From an uncultured Alphaproteobacteria bacterium (GTDB lineage Bacteria; Pseudomonadota; Alphaproteobacteria; Rs-D84), in assembly GCA_947367055.1 (NCBI GenBank), contig CANBCI010000001.1, positions 1-64,000 of the forward strand: 64,000 bases of DNA. Direction: 5' to 3'. Below, piece after piece: positions 38,614 through 47,756 of the stretch (position 1 is its first letter; each line of letters starts with the position of its first letter). The position numbers and the translations under genes were made by a program. The notes under the pieces are model-generated. The model did not search any database, was not told the origin of the DNA, and saw only the letters and a program-made list of their open reading frames with translations.

Positions 38614-39081
38614 TTATTCAACCCAGATTGTCGCGACGCCCGTCGGGCTGGTCGGCGATCCGACCGGAATTTTTACATAATCCATTGTTGCGCTTATTTC
38701 ACCGTTGTTTTTGGTCAAAGACGTAACCACCTTGCCGGCGACGGCGGCGGCACCCGATATGCTGATATCGTTAACGGCGGCGGCCGCGGCGACATTAGCA
38801 ATCGCATACGAAGTATTCATGGTTGGGTATTTATCCTCTGATTGCAAATTGCCCGCCATGTCGGCGCTTTTCACCTTGTTAGAAATCAACTCACGGGAAT
38901 TCAATTCCGTCGTGGTAACAAAATTACTGTCATTTTCCAAATCGCTGGTTTTCGTGGGTACAACCAATCCACCGACAATCTTTTCCACATAGCCGACGGA
39001 CGCAATTTCCGCATGCACGCCCGCCACGGTGGCCATAACCGCAATCAGTGAAATTGAAAAAATCTTTGTTATCTTTTTCAT
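38614..39081 (-). CDS. Secreted coiled-coil surface protein, short member
   Basis: This protein of about 155 residues has a signal peptide (MKKITKIFSISLIAVMATVAGVHA) followed at once by 'EIASVGYVEKIVGG', the motif that begins the mature part of two neighbouring proteins (39187, 40069). A polar, Asn/Ser/Thr-rich segment with an alanine-rich helix follows, ending 'GVATIWVE'. The start at 39081 gives a clean signal peptide; the ATG at 39096 adds five residues. It is the last of four tandem genes. Probably a surface or periplasmic fibre-like protein. Confidence 0.7.
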   Translation of the reverse strand: MKKITKIFSISLIAVMATVAGVHAEIASVGYVEKIVGGLVVPTKTSDLENDSNFVTTTELNSRELISNKVKSADMAGNLQSEDKYPTMNTSYAIANVAAAAAVNDISISGAAAVAGKVVTSLTKNNGEISATMDYVKIPVGSPTSPTGVATIWVE

Positions 39082-39186
39082 AACCGATACTACCAATTAT
39101 TGTTTCTATTTTTCCACTCCGGTCAATCTTTTAAAGCGCCGGGGTTATCATGACCGCAGACATGATAACCCACATGCCAAACGCGA

Positions 39187-40032
39187 TTATTCATTGTCCC
39201 CGCGTGAAATAACCTCCCAAGAATAAACAGAATTATTATAGGTTAACACACATTTGTTTGTCGGATTTGTGCATTCGCCACTTGGTTTCGGAATCGCCGC
39301 ATTGGCTGTGGTTTGTGCAGCTTCTGCCGTGGACTGGGCGGTTTCTGCAGCAGCTTGCGCGGTGGCGGCATTCGTCACACCCTGATTGGCGATTACCAAT
39401 GTGGCCGCCAAACCGGTTGCCTCATCCGTTACGGCGGCATTCAACGCATTAAACTGACCCGTTGTCGCATATTTGCCATTCGCAGTCGTTTCAGTCAACA
39501 TACCGGTCGTTGCGGCGGCAATTTGATTTGCAACACTGCCCGTGACAGATGCGTCACCGTTCAATGTGCCCAAGGCCCCCTTGTTTGCGGCAACATCTGT
39601 TTTCAAGGTTGCCACATCACCAGAAATTGTTGCGACCTGGCCGATTGCCGCAGTCTGCGCCTCTGTCAATTTATCCTGTTTCAGGCCAACCTGGGCAGAC
39701 AAATCCGTCACAGATTGCGTTGTTGCTTTTTTGGCCAATTCTTCATCAACATATGTTGTATCAGCCTTGGCATTTATGGCCTGAACCAAAGCATTATCAT
39801 CGTCTTTTAGCACTTCGGTGATTTGATTATTGATTGTCGAACCAATATTGGTCTTGAACTCATTAACAGTATTTGTGACAGATGTGACATTTCCTTCCAA
39901 AGTTGAAACCTGCGCAGAGACACCGTCAACTCTGCCGTCAACATAGCCCTTGGATGCGATTTCCGCATTGGCCGATGTCGCCGCAACAAATGTCATGATT
40001 GTTGCAAAAATTCCAGCGGTTAATTTTTTCAT
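39187..40032 (-). CDS. Secreted coiled-coil surface protein
   Basis: This 281-residue protein has a signal peptide (to about residue 23), the 'EIASKGYVDGRVDG' motif, then long heptad-like Ala/Val/Thr-rich stretches ('VADLSAQVG'-type, 'TLKTDVAANKGAL', 'AQAAAETAQSTAEAAQTTA'). It ends with a C-terminal module containing two cysteines ('GECTNPTNKCVLTYNN') before 'SWEVISRG'. This layout resembles trimeric fibre or phage tail-fibre stalks. It is the third gene of the tandem cluster. GGAAT precedes the start. Confidence 0.75.
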   Translation of the reverse strand: MKKLTAGIFATIMTFVAATSANAEIASKGYVDGRVDGVSAQVSTLEGNVTSVTNTVNEFKTNIGSTINNQITEVLKDDDNALVQAINAKADTTYVDEELAKKATTQSVTDLSAQVGLKQDKLTEAQTAAIGQVATISGDVATLKTDVAANKGALGTLNGDASVTGSVANQIAAATTGMLTETTANGKYATTGQFNALNAAVTDEATGLAATLVIANQGVTNAATAQAAAETAQSTAEAAQTTANAAIPKPSGECTNPTNKCVLTYNNSVYSWEVISRGDNE

Positions 40033-40068
40033 GATTTATTCCTTATGTTTTAATGTTTACTTGAATTG

Positions 40069-40746
40069 TTATTCGGCCGTGTCTTTGGTTATCGCCATCC
40101 ACATCAACCCCGTGCCCGCAGTATTTACCGTCAACACACAACGTCCCGATTCCGCAACACAGTTATCATCCGGTTTTGGAATGGTATTATCAAATTTCGC
40201 GGTATTGGATGAAATTTGCGCCACCAATGCAGATGTAATGCCGGAATCAACGGCCGCCTGTTGCGGTTCGGTCAGTTTGGCCTGGGTACCCTGCAGGGCC
40301 GTTTCCATAGATGAAAGTTTTGTATTTATTTCCGCAAAATCCGTATCCGCGGGAATTGTGTCTTTCAATTCGTTAATCGCGCCGACAATCGTTTGTGCAG
40401 TCGTCCCAAGATTTCCCTGCCCGATTTTGTTATTTATCGTGCCGATACCTTGTTCATTGCTGTCAACCCGCAATTCCAGCGCATCCAAGTCGTCGGAATC
40501 CGCCTTGCCCGCCAGTGCAGTGTTAATCACGCCACCACTGGTTGTCAATGATGTCTGGATATTCTGATCGATAACCGTTCCCAGTTCATTTGTCGTGGTA
40601 TAGTCCGACAATCTGGTATCAACAACGCCTTCAACATGTTTGTCAACATAATCTTTGCTGGCGATTTGGGTCGCCGCATTCGCCGCCCCCGCCGACAGCA
40701 AAATCGCCGCCATTACACTGGAAAACGCAATATTTTTATTTTTCAT
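40069..40746 (-). CDS. Secreted coiled-coil surface protein
   Basis: This 225-residue paralogue has a signal peptide (to about 24), 'TQIASKDYVDKHVEGVVDTRL', a coiled-coil region ('DLDALELRVDSNEQGIGTINNKIG', 'INTKLSSMETALQGTQAKL') and a C-terminal Cys pair in 'DDNCVAESGRCVLTVN' before 'MWMAITKD'. The Cys-pair module matches that of the gene at 39187. It is the second gene of the cluster. Confidence 0.75.
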   Translation of the reverse strand: MKNKNIAFSSVMAAILLSAGAANAATQIASKDYVDKHVEGVVDTRLSDYTTTNELGTVIDQNIQTSLTTSGGVINTALAGKADSDDLDALELRVDSNEQGIGTINNKIGQGNLGTTAQTIVGAINELKDTIPADTDFAEINTKLSSMETALQGTQAKLTEPQQAAVDSGITSALVAQISSNTAKFDNTIPKPDDNCVAESGRCVLTVNTAGTGLMWMAITKDTAE

Positions 40747-40827
40747 GTCTTTCCTTTTCTTTCTTTATCTTTCGACAAACACTCTTTCTAACAAGGCATC
40801 TGCAGAAACCCGCTTTTTATCACCCGG

Positions 40828-41946
40828 TTATTGGGTGACAATCTCCAAGTACGATGTTTCGCCGTTCACAACGGACAAAACATATTCCTTGCCGTCTTTT
40901 GGCGCATTGGCAACGGAAACCCGTGTTGCCAAATTCGCATTAACGGCACTTATTTCATCGTCAACATACTGGGTTGTCGCATATCCTTCCAATGATGCGC
41001 CGCCATTAAGAACCGCCGCCGCAATCGCATCCGCAATCGCGCCGGATGTCACCATATTCCCAGACCCCGCGGTGGGCGTAGAATCAAATGTCAATGTGTC
41101 CTGCTTGCCCTGCAGACCGGTCGCAACCGCAGCATCGACATACGCCTTGTCGGCCTTTAATTCAATCTTTGCATCCAATTCGCCAAAATCCGCATCAATA
41201 TCGGAAACCGCCGCGGCAATGGCGTCATTCATTTGTTGGGTTGTGGAATAGTTGGACAAATCCACCGATGCACCGCCGCCGATTTCGGACACCAAAATCA
41301 GGTCAATCCACTGGCCGCCACCCTGTTGCCATTGCAGCATACCGTCAGAATTAACGCGAAAATCCAAATCCCCCCCAATTCCCATTGCACTTAATGCGTC
41401 CGCCAATGAATCCGTATCGATATAAATGTCTTCGTTATCAACTATGATAAATCCGTCCTGGCGCGGGTTTAACGCGACCTGCTTTTCATCCAGCAGTTGG
41501 TTCACTTTATCTATGTCTTTGTGCAGGTCTTGGATCTTGGCATCCAATTCCTTTGCCGTGCCGTCATCCACACCACCGCCGGAATTGCCGCCGCCCGGAT
41601 TTGGGTTGGGTCTGATTGAACTGCCGCCGCCACTGATTGATGTTGCGGTATCCAAATATTTTCCAATCGACAAACGCGATGTAGGCGCAATCGCGCGAAC
41701 AGAACCCGCCCCGGATGCCGATGAAACCGGTTTGGCCGTACCGGATGTCGGCGTCACGCGGACCGAACCGCCCCGCATTGACGGCTGTGTCGTACCGGCC
41801 GACGCGGCGCTTGCCGCGCTGGTGTAAGTCCCACTGCCCCCCAGTGTCCGCACAGACGACGCACCATACGCATTTGTTGATGCCGCCGCACAAAACGCAC
41901 AGAGCATGGAAATTGACAATGCCGATATATTCAACTTGTGCTTCAT
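40828..41946 (-). CDS. Secreted coiled-coil surface protein, long member
   Basis: This 372-residue protein has a signal peptide (to about 28), a Ser/Gly/Thr-rich disordered region (30-120) and a Gly/Pro/Asn hinge ('IRPNPNPGGGNSGGGVDDG'). A coiled coil ('LDAKIQDLHKDIDKVNQLLDEKQ') leads to repeats of 'KAYVDAAV' and 'TQYVDDEISAV' type, recalling phage tail-fibre modules. It ends 'SYLEIVTQ'. It is the first gene of the cluster. The C-terminus lacks the Cys pair. Confidence 0.75.
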   Translation of the reverse strand: MKHKLNISALSISMLCAFCAAASTNAYGASSVRTLGGSGTYTSAASAASAGTTQPSMRGGSVRVTPTSGTAKPVSSASGAGSVRAIAPTSRLSIGKYLDTATSISGGGSSIRPNPNPGGGNSGGGVDDGTAKELDAKIQDLHKDIDKVNQLLDEKQVALNPRQDGFIIVDNEDIYIDTDSLADALSAMGIGGDLDFRVNSDGMLQWQQGGGQWIDLILVSEIGGGASVDLSNYSTTQQMNDAIAAAVSDIDADFGELDAKIELKADKAYVDAAVATGLQGKQDTLTFDSTPTAGSGNMVTSGAIADAIAAAVLNGGASLEGYATTQYVDDEISAVNANLATRVSVANAPKDGKEYVLSVVNGETSYLEIVTQ

Positions 41947-41994
41947 AATAATTTCACCCTGTCGATTAACCTTTTATATCATCTGTGTCCGTCT

Positions 41995-42750
41995 TTAGAA
42001 TTCATAACGCAATCCGATTGACAGCGAATTGTCCAGTATGAAATCTATCTTGTTTTCCAAAGCGTATGTGCTGTCCTTCAAATTGGCCCTCTGCTTCGTT
42101 CCCATTATGCCGGCCAAACGGTAGCGCAAATCAAGCACCAGTTTTTCATCCATGCGGTGCGTCCAACCCAGCATTAGGCCGCCCATTGGCACAACTGCGT
42201 TTTTTGAATATGTTTTTTCAAAATCCGTGCCGCTTATTTTTGTTGTCACAATACCGGCACCGGCGCCAACACCCAAATAGACGCCACTTGCAAAGTCATA
42301 ATACGCATTCGCCATAACATCAAATACAGACAGGCTGAATTCGCTTTTATAATCATTGTCCTTAAAGAAGCCGACATATCCGGCCTCAATCTCGCCGCGC
42401 CATGCGGTGTTGCCGAAATGCGTTCCGAATGCGACATCGCCGCCAAAGACCGGCTTGAACGAATATTTATCGGATATCAACTGCGGGACGTCGGGGCCCA
42501 AATCATATTTATTTTCCCAGTTTAGAAAACTTAATTCCGCGCGTGCGACCAGGTACATGCCGTCATGCGTATGCGGACGCGGTGAATTATTTGTCGCCGC
42601 CGACGCGGACGGTACACCGTACACAACCGGTGACGGCGCCGGATAACCGCCATAACCATAACTATCCGGATAAACATAGCTGGGCGATGCGGCAATAGCG
42701 TCACCGACAAACAACCCCGTCAACAAACATACAGAAAACAACCTGTTCAT
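41995..42750 (-). CDS. Outer-membrane beta-barrel protein (Omp25/OmpA-barrel-like)
   Basis: This 251-residue protein has a signal peptide (MNRLFSVCLLTGLFVGDAIA), a Pro/Tyr/Ser-rich spacer, then an eight-strand-type barrel with 'GVGAGAGIVTTK' and 'GLMLGWTHRMDEKLVLDLRYRLAG'. It ends in 'LSIGLRYEF', a C-terminal Phe. The ATG at 42750 follows GGGGGAGA; a longer frame to 42846 has no ribosome site. It follows the coiled-coil cluster's promoter-proximal gene on the same strand, with its own promoter at 42782. Confidence 0.82.
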   Translation of the reverse strand: MNRLFSVCLLTGLFVGDAIAASPSYVYPDSYGYGGYPAPSPVVYGVPSASAATNNSPRPHTHDGMYLVARAELSFLNWENKYDLGPDVPQLISDKYSFKPVFGGDVAFGTHFGNTAWRGEIEAGYVGFFKDNDYKSEFSLSVFDVMANAYYDFASGVYLGVGAGAGIVTTKISGTDFEKTYSKNAVVPMGGLMLGWTHRMDEKLVLDLRYRLAGIMGTKQRANLKDSTYALENKIDFILDNSLSIGLRYEF

Positions 42751-42781
42751 CAGAAAATTCTCCCCCATACTCTGTGAAAGT

Positions 42782-42810
42782 AGTATATCACATTTTGACC
42801 CCTTATCCAA
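42782..42810 (-). promoter_or_regulatory. Promoter of the barrel gene at 41995
   Basis: On the minus strand TTGGAT (42805-42810) and TATACT (42782-42787) are 17 bp apart. Confidence 0.65.
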
Positions 42811-42865
42811 ATCATAAAATGAAAATATTGATAAAAATTTATACACTTGGGCATTTCTTGTCCCC

Positions 42866-42894
42866 TTGACCCCCTAAAAAATTTTTACTACTAT
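42866..42894 (+). promoter_or_regulatory. Promoter of the ftsE operon, leaderless geometry
   Basis: TTGACC (42866) and TACTAT (42889) have a 17-bp spacer. The predicted start falls at 42900-42902, essentially on the ftsE ATG. No ribosome-binding site precedes that ATG. Confidence 0.65.
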
Positions 42895-42901
42895 AAAAAT
42901 C

Positions 42902-43678
42902 ATGGAAGACAATACCGTTATTTCTTTTGCAAATGTCGCGGCCGCATACGACGAAGGGCGCGAAATCCTGTCGGATGTTTCATTTAATATAAGCGCGGGG
43001 GCGTTTTATTTCCTGTCGGGTGCATCGGGTGCCGGAAAAACAACATTATTAAGACTGATATATCAATTGCACAAGCCGTCCCGCGGCCAGGTGAAATTGT
43101 TTGGCCGCGCAACCCTTGACATGACGCGCGACGACATCACGGCGCTGCGTCAAAAAATGGCGATCGTGTTTCAGGAATACTCACTGCTGTCCCATCTGAC
43201 GGTGTTTGACAATGTGGCCCTGCCCCTGCGCGTGCGCAGCGTACCGGAGGCAAAGATAAAAAAACTGGTGGCCAAGGTGCTGGACTGGGTGGGTCTGGGC
43301 AAATATGCGGATGCAAATCCAAAATCCCTGTCCGGCGGCCAGCAGCAACGCGTTTCAGTCGCGCGTGCAATTATTGTACAGCCGGCGATCCTGCTGGCGG
43401 ACGAACCGACGGGAAATCTGGACGATGAAAACGCGTCGCGGCTGATGGAATTGTTCATACAAATGAACAAAATGTTCGGCACAACAATTATTCTGGCCAC
43501 ACACAGCCAAAAACTAATGGAAACATATAAGTTCCCGATTATACATGTTGAAAATCACCGCGTGGGGTTCGCGTCAAAGCATGCGGACACCGCCCCAAAA
43601 AAAGTATGGAAGGGACCGCGTCCGCAAAATTATTTCGCAGAACTGTCTAAACAATTTGACGATATTGGAAACGCATAA
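42902..43678 (+). CDS. ftsE: Cell-division ATP-binding protein FtsE
   Basis: This 258-residue ABC ATPase works with FtsX to activate peptidoglycan hydrolases at the septum. It has Walker A 'GASGAGKTTLLRLIY' (about 39-53), signature 'LSGGQQQRVSVARAI' (about 142) and Walker B 'ILLADEPTGNLD' (about 163). It is about 35 residues longer than E. coli FtsE because of a basic C-terminal tail. The ATG lacks a ribosome site; see the adjoining promoter. It lies 2 bp before ftsX. Confidence 0.93.
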   Translation: MEDNTVISFANVAAAYDEGREILSDVSFNISAGAFYFLSGASGAGKTTLLRLIYQLHKPSRGQVKLFGRATLDMTRDDITALRQKMAIVFQEYSLLSHLTVFDNVALPLRVRSVPEAKIKKLVAKVLDWVGLGKYADANPKSLSGGQQQRVSVARAIIVQPAILLADEPTGNLDDENASRLMELFIQMNKMFGTTIILATHSQKLMETYKFPIIHVENHRVGFASKHADTAPKKVWKGPRPQNYFAELSKQFDDIGNA

Positions 43679-43680
43679 AA

Positions 43681-44517
43681 ATGAAACGGCCGATTGTATT
43701 TTCACTAATCCGCGAACAATCAATATTTATGACGGCAATCATGTCATTGCTGACGTTTTTATCGGTGCTGGCACTGGGGATTGCATTGTCAATCGGAACC
43801 GGCGTAATTCGCTGGAACACGCAGTGGGAATTGTTTGCCACCGCCCAGGTGACATCCCAAAACAATGCGCCACGCGTTGAACAAATATTAAATGACAATG
43901 CGGATAAAATAAAATCCGTAACCGAAATAACAAAATCTGAAATGACGGACTTGATGCGCCCATGGATATCCGGGGGCGGCGCGCTGGAAAACTATTTACC
44001 GCGAATGTGGGAAATCGAATTTAAATCCAAGAAAGATTTGGAATCGGTCGGCGCCGAAATATCACCGCATGCGCGCTTTTTAACGCACGCAGGCGCGCTA
44101 AAGACATCAATGTCGGCCGGATGGAAAATGATTTTCATTGCGGGCCTGGTACTGGTTTTAACGCTGGGGGCGATTGGCGTATGTATTGCGCACATTGCAC
44201 GCAATACGGCAATGCTGCACCGGCGCGAACTGGAAATATTAAACCAAATCGGCGCGCGTGATTCGTTTGTTGCGCGGCAAATGCAGATTATCGTCGCCAA
44301 AATATGCATGCCGGCGGCATTGTTCGGATTCCTGGCGGCATTGCCGGTAATATGGCTAATACTGTCCGCCGCACACAGTGCGCGCGTGGGATTGATGGCG
44401 ATGTTGGGGATATCGGGGGCCGGTTGGATTATATTGGTTCTGATGCCGGTATTCGTGGTGGTATTTGCAATATGGACAACGCGCCGGACAACATTGAATA
44501 TTCTTAAAAACAACTGA
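43681..44517 (+). CDS. ftsX: Cell-division membrane protein FtsX
   Basis: This 278-residue protein has four membrane segments (about 20-42, 153-175, 200-225, 245-268) and one large periplasmic loop between the first two, the FtsX topology. It partners FtsE. The stop codon overlaps the start of the next gene (TGATG), so translation is probably coupled. Confidence 0.9.
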   Translation: MKRPIVFSLIREQSIFMTAIMSLLTFLSVLALGIALSIGTGVIRWNTQWELFATAQVTSQNNAPRVEQILNDNADKIKSVTEITKSEMTDLMRPWISGGGALENYLPRMWEIEFKSKKDLESVGAEISPHARFLTHAGALKTSMSAGWKMIFIAGLVLVLTLGAIGVCIAHIARNTAMLHRRELEILNQIGARDSFVARQMQIIVAKICMPAALFGFLAALPVIWLILSAAHSARVGLMAMLGISGAGWIILVLMPVFVVVFAIWTTRRTTLNILKNN

Positions 44518-45026
44518 TGAAAATCATTAGACCTTCTTTTTTAATGCTGGCGTGCTTCCTGTTGGGGGGACTGGTATTCAAGTCAACCACACCGCGCGAA
44601 TGTGCGACAATTTTACCAAACGACAGCATATTCGTCCTAACCGGGGATGCGCGCCGTATTCCGTTTGCGATGCGCATACTGCGCGAACATCCACAAACAA
44701 ACCTGTATATAATCGGTGCGGGCGCGCCCGGCGCAATCAAGACCGCGCATCATGTAACAATTGAATCCGATTCGAAATCAACATATCAAAACGCACTCGC
44801 GATTAGGAATATCGCCCTACAATCAGGACTGGACCGGGTCGTAATTGTCACAACCGAAGATCATATGAACCGCGCACGGTACCTAATAACGCGCGAATTG
44901 CCGCATACCGATATTGCCATGTGTCCGGTGCGACTGATTGGAATGCCGCCTGCAAAAAGACTTGAACGGTGGGCCACAGAATATATAAAATATATCGTCA
45001 CTTTATTTGGAATAAACGAAAGTTAA
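44517..45026 (+). CDS. DUF218 (YdcF/SanA-like) protein
   Basis: This 169-residue protein has one N-terminal membrane anchor (about 6-22) and a DUF218 domain facing outwards: 'SIFVLTGDARRIPFAMRIL', 'LYIIGAGAPGA', 'ESDSKSTYQNA' and 'VIVTTEDHMNRARYL'. Family members act in envelope integrity or on polyprenyl substrates; the precise reaction is uncertain. In alphaproteobacteria such a gene often follows ftsEX and precedes plsC, as here. Confidence 0.87.
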   Translation: MKIIRPSFLMLACFLLGGLVFKSTTPRECATILPNDSIFVLTGDARRIPFAMRILREHPQTNLYIIGAGAPGAIKTAHHVTIESDSKSTYQNALAIRNIALQSGLDRVVIVTTEDHMNRARYLITRELPHTDIAMCPVRLIGMPPAKRLERWATEYIKYIVTLFGINES

Positions 45027-45038
45027 AAGGAAAGGTAA

Positions 45039-45746
45039 ATGATAAAAACACTGTTGTTCAAACTGATACTCGCAATATACTTTTTGATATGGGCACCGTT
45101 TTTGTTGGTGGGCCTGGTATTCAAACCGTTAAATGATTTTCTGGTTCTTAAGTGTGCGGCGGGCGTCTTGGTGCTGGCCCGGATAATTGCCGGCATAGAC
45201 TATCAGGTGCACTATCCGCAGACCGAAGAAAACGGTGTTCCGGTCATGCCGAACGGAAACAACCGCCTGGATGGCAAGGCGATAATCGCCGCCAAGCACA
45301 TGTCAATACTTGAAATCGCAATATTGGCAAACGTTGTGCCAAATTCTTTCTTTATAATAAAGCGGGAACTGATGTGGATTCCGATTTTCGGTTGGGCGTT
45401 TTGGCGCATGGGACTGATTCCGGTCAATCGTGCGCGTGGTAAAACAAATATGAAAAAACTGGCCGGGCGCGCCGCAAAAAAAATTATGGACGGCGAAATC
45501 CTGATTATATTCCCAGAGGGCACGCGTGTAAAACCGGGGCAAAATGTTCAATTGCGGCGCGGGCTGCTCTATATCGCGCATGAATTAAAACTGCCCATAA
45601 TGCCGGTCGGAACAGATGCGGGCAAATTCTGGCCCAAACACGGCCGCATGCACAGTGGCACTGCAAATGTATGGTTTGAACCGCTGTTGCCGTGCAACGC
45701 GTCCCTGGAAGAAATCAGCGAGGCTATAAATCGTCACAGCGCGTAA
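45039..45746 (+). CDS. plsC: 1-acyl-sn-glycerol-3-phosphate acyltransferase
   Basis: This 235-residue inner-membrane enzyme makes phosphatidic acid from lysophosphatidic acid. It has an N-terminal hydrophobic helix (5-27). The catalytic box reads 'KHMSILE', i.e. H-x4-E instead of the standard H-x4-D, a variant I recall from other alphaproteobacteria. Motif III 'FPEGTRVKPG' is intact. AAAGGAAAGG precedes the start. It is fourth in the ftsE operon. Confidence 0.92.
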   Translation: MIKTLLFKLILAIYFLIWAPFLLVGLVFKPLNDFLVLKCAAGVLVLARIIAGIDYQVHYPQTEENGVPVMPNGNNRLDGKAIIAAKHMSILEIAILANVVPNSFFIIKRELMWIPIFGWAFWRMGLIPVNRARGKTNMKKLAGRAAKKIMDGEILIIFPEGTRVKPGQNVQLRRGLLYIAHELKLPIMPVGTDAGKFWPKHGRMHSGTANVWFEPLLPCNASLEEISEAINRHSA

Positions 45747-45756
45747 ATCCCGCAAC

Positions 45757-46167
45757 ATGAAAAAATTTATCACGGCAATATTTGTAATGATTTGCACGTC
45801 GACTGCAAACGCTACACCGGCGGTTGTTGACTATATATTTGACGGCGACACATTCGCCGCATTTGTAAAGTTAGAGGACGATATTCAAATATCCGTGCGC
45901 GTTCGTATGATAAACATAGACACCGCCGAAATTCACGGCCGATGTGAATATGAAACCGAACTTGCACAACGCGCCAAGGAACGCCTGGCAGAACTGATAC
46001 CGATTGGGTCAACGGTTGAACTTGAAAATATCAAGGACGACAAATACCTGGGGCGGATTGATGCAAATGTCATAATGGCCGACGGCCGTGACGCGGGCGA
46101 TGTTCTGGTGGCGGAAAAACTGGCGCGAAAATACAACGGGGGACGGCGCGCGCCGTGGTGTGAATAA
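45757..46167 (+). CDS. Secreted thermonuclease-like (SNase) protein
   Basis: This 136-residue protein has a signal peptide (to about residue 20, 'CTSTANA') and a staphylococcal-nuclease fold: 'IFDGDTFAAFVKLEDDIQISVRVRMINIDTAEI', 'ELAQRAKERLAELI', 'KYLGRIDANVIMADGRD' and 'LARKYNGG'. The catalytic-type residues Arg ('VRVRMI') and Arg/Glu in 'KYLGRID' are largely kept. It acts in the periplasm or outside on nucleic acids, by inference. It lies 10 bp after plsC. Confidence 0.85.
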   Translation: MKKFITAIFVMICTSTANATPAVVDYIFDGDTFAAFVKLEDDIQISVRVRMINIDTAEIHGRCEYETELAQRAKERLAELIPIGSTVELENIKDDKYLGRIDANVIMADGRDAGDVLVAEKLARKYNGGRRAPWCE

Positions 46168-46183
46168 CCAAATAACAAAATTA

Positions 46184-46211
46184 AAAAATCCCACGCAAAA
46201 CCGTGGGATTT
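46184..46211. terminator. Bidirectional intrinsic terminator
   Basis: AATCCCACG / CGTGGGATT with T-rich flanks, between the convergent nuclease gene and tolB. Confidence 0.88.
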
Positions 46212-46226
46212 AATAATAAATAAATT

Positions 46227-47546
46227 TTACGGCAATTTTGGCGACCATGTTGGTTCAACCCCGCTAACATCATCAGGCAACGGAATGTCGTAAACATTTT
46301 GGCCCATTATGTCGACGGTGCGAATATGGCTCGTTCTGTCCATGCCGTCCATTGATTTTTCCGTTTCATAATACACAACCCGGCGCGAACCCGGTGCCCA
46401 TGACGGTGCCTCCATATACCAGCCGCCGGCCAGTATTTTTTCATTTCGCCCGTCCGGATCCATAATGCCGATATAAAATGTATCGTCCGCAATTTTTGTA
46501 AAGGCGATAAACTGGCCGTCGGGCGACCATGCGGGCGTCGCATACCGCCCCGCCCCGTATGTGATGCGTTTGGTATCCCCAGTGGCCAAATCCATTACAT
46601 AAATCTGCTGACGCCCGGAACGGTCGGAATTAAAGGCCAATTTTGTGCCGTCGGGCGAATAACTGGGGCTGGTGTTCAGCGAATTTCCAAATGTCAATTG
46701 GCGCAACTGTTTCGATTCCAAATCATATTCATATATGTGCGTTATGCCATTTTTAACCAAAGACAGCGCAATCTTGGTTCCGTCGGGCGAAAAACGCGGC
46801 GCAAAATTCATTCCGCCAAAACGCCCCAGCCTGCGCTGCGCCCCGGTGTTCAAATCCAAGGTCCAAACCATCGGATCATCATCACGATAGGACAGAAAAA
46901 CCACCGTCTGCATATTGGGTGAAAAATGCGGCGACATTACAAATGTATTTTTATCCGACAGATAACGCATGCCAAACCCGTCCTGGTCCATTATGGCCAT
47001 GCGCTTAACCCGCGCGTCCACCGGGCCCGATTCCGCGATAAATACAATCTGTGTGTCAAAATACCCGATTTCACCCGTCAGCCGTTCGTAAATCGCATCC
47101 GCCATTATATGCGCCAGGCGCCGAACCGATTTTTTTGACGCAATAAGCGACTGGGCCTCTATCTGTTCGGTGCCGTTCACATCCCAGACATAAAATTCCA
47201 ATTTATATTTGTCGCCCGGCTCTGACGACAGGGTCGCCTGCACCAAAACATTCGCCTTTATCGCCGACCATAACTTAAAATTCGGCATTTCATTCATTTT
47301 CACATATTCGGGCAACGCATCGTGCGAAACAATACGGAACAGCCCGGTTGATTTCAAATCGCTTTCAACAACACTGCGTATTGTGGCGGCATCCTTGGCC
47401 GATGCGGTACCGGAAATTTCAAATTTTTGAACCGCCACGGAAATCGGGTCGGTGGCACCGGCGATAATATCAACCTTTAACTCGGCACGCGCCGGCAAAG
47501 CAAAAATCATCACCCCAACAACCAAACACAAGAATTTTTTCAGCAT
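46227..47546 (-). CDS. tolB: Tol-Pal system periplasmic protein TolB
   Basis: This 439-residue protein has a signal peptide (to about 21), an N-terminal alpha/beta domain (25-165) and a six-bladed beta-propeller with repeats of the 'FSPDGTKIA' / 'WSPDGQFIA' type. It binds Pal and helps outer-membrane constriction. tolQ, tolR, tolA and pal are not in the window, so tolB stands alone here. Confidence 0.95.
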   Translation of the reverse strand: MLKKFLCLVVGVMIFALPARAELKVDIIAGATDPISVAVQKFEISGTASAKDAATIRSVVESDLKSTGLFRIVSHDALPEYVKMNEMPNFKLWSAIKANVLVQATLSSEPGDKYKLEFYVWDVNGTEQIEAQSLIASKKSVRRLAHIMADAIYERLTGEIGYFDTQIVFIAESGPVDARVKRMAIMDQDGFGMRYLSDKNTFVMSPHFSPNMQTVVFLSYRDDDPMVWTLDLNTGAQRRLGRFGGMNFAPRFSPDGTKIALSLVKNGITHIYEYDLESKQLRQLTFGNSLNTSPSYSPDGTKLAFNSDRSGRQQIYVMDLATGDTKRITYGAGRYATPAWSPDGQFIAFTKIADDTFYIGIMDPDGRNEKILAGGWYMEAPSWAPGSRRVVYYETEKSMDGMDRTSHIRTVDIMGQNVYDIPLPDDVSGVEPTWSPKLP

Positions 47547-47683
47547 ATCGTTTCCTTAAAACACATATAAATATCGCCATTTATTTTATACAGATATTAT
47601 AAAAAAAGCAAGCCCACCCAACCAATACAACCGACCACACAAACCACAATACACCGGTGATTACAGACGCATTTACATTTGTA

Positions 47684-47711
47684 TTGACATTTGTAAATAC
47701 AATGATATAGT
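47684..47711 (+). promoter_or_regulatory. Promoter with probable operator for the two-gene module
   Basis: TTGACA (47684) and TATAGT (47706) have a 16-bp spacer. The region carries the direct repeat ACATTTGTA twice and an ATTTACA / TGTAAAT dyad over the -35. This fits autoregulation by the ribbon-helix-helix-like protein encoded next, which is inferred. Confidence 0.6.
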
Positions 47712-47756
47712 CAATTGTAAAGACGTAAGTATTGCAACCTGTATAGGAGTTTGTAC

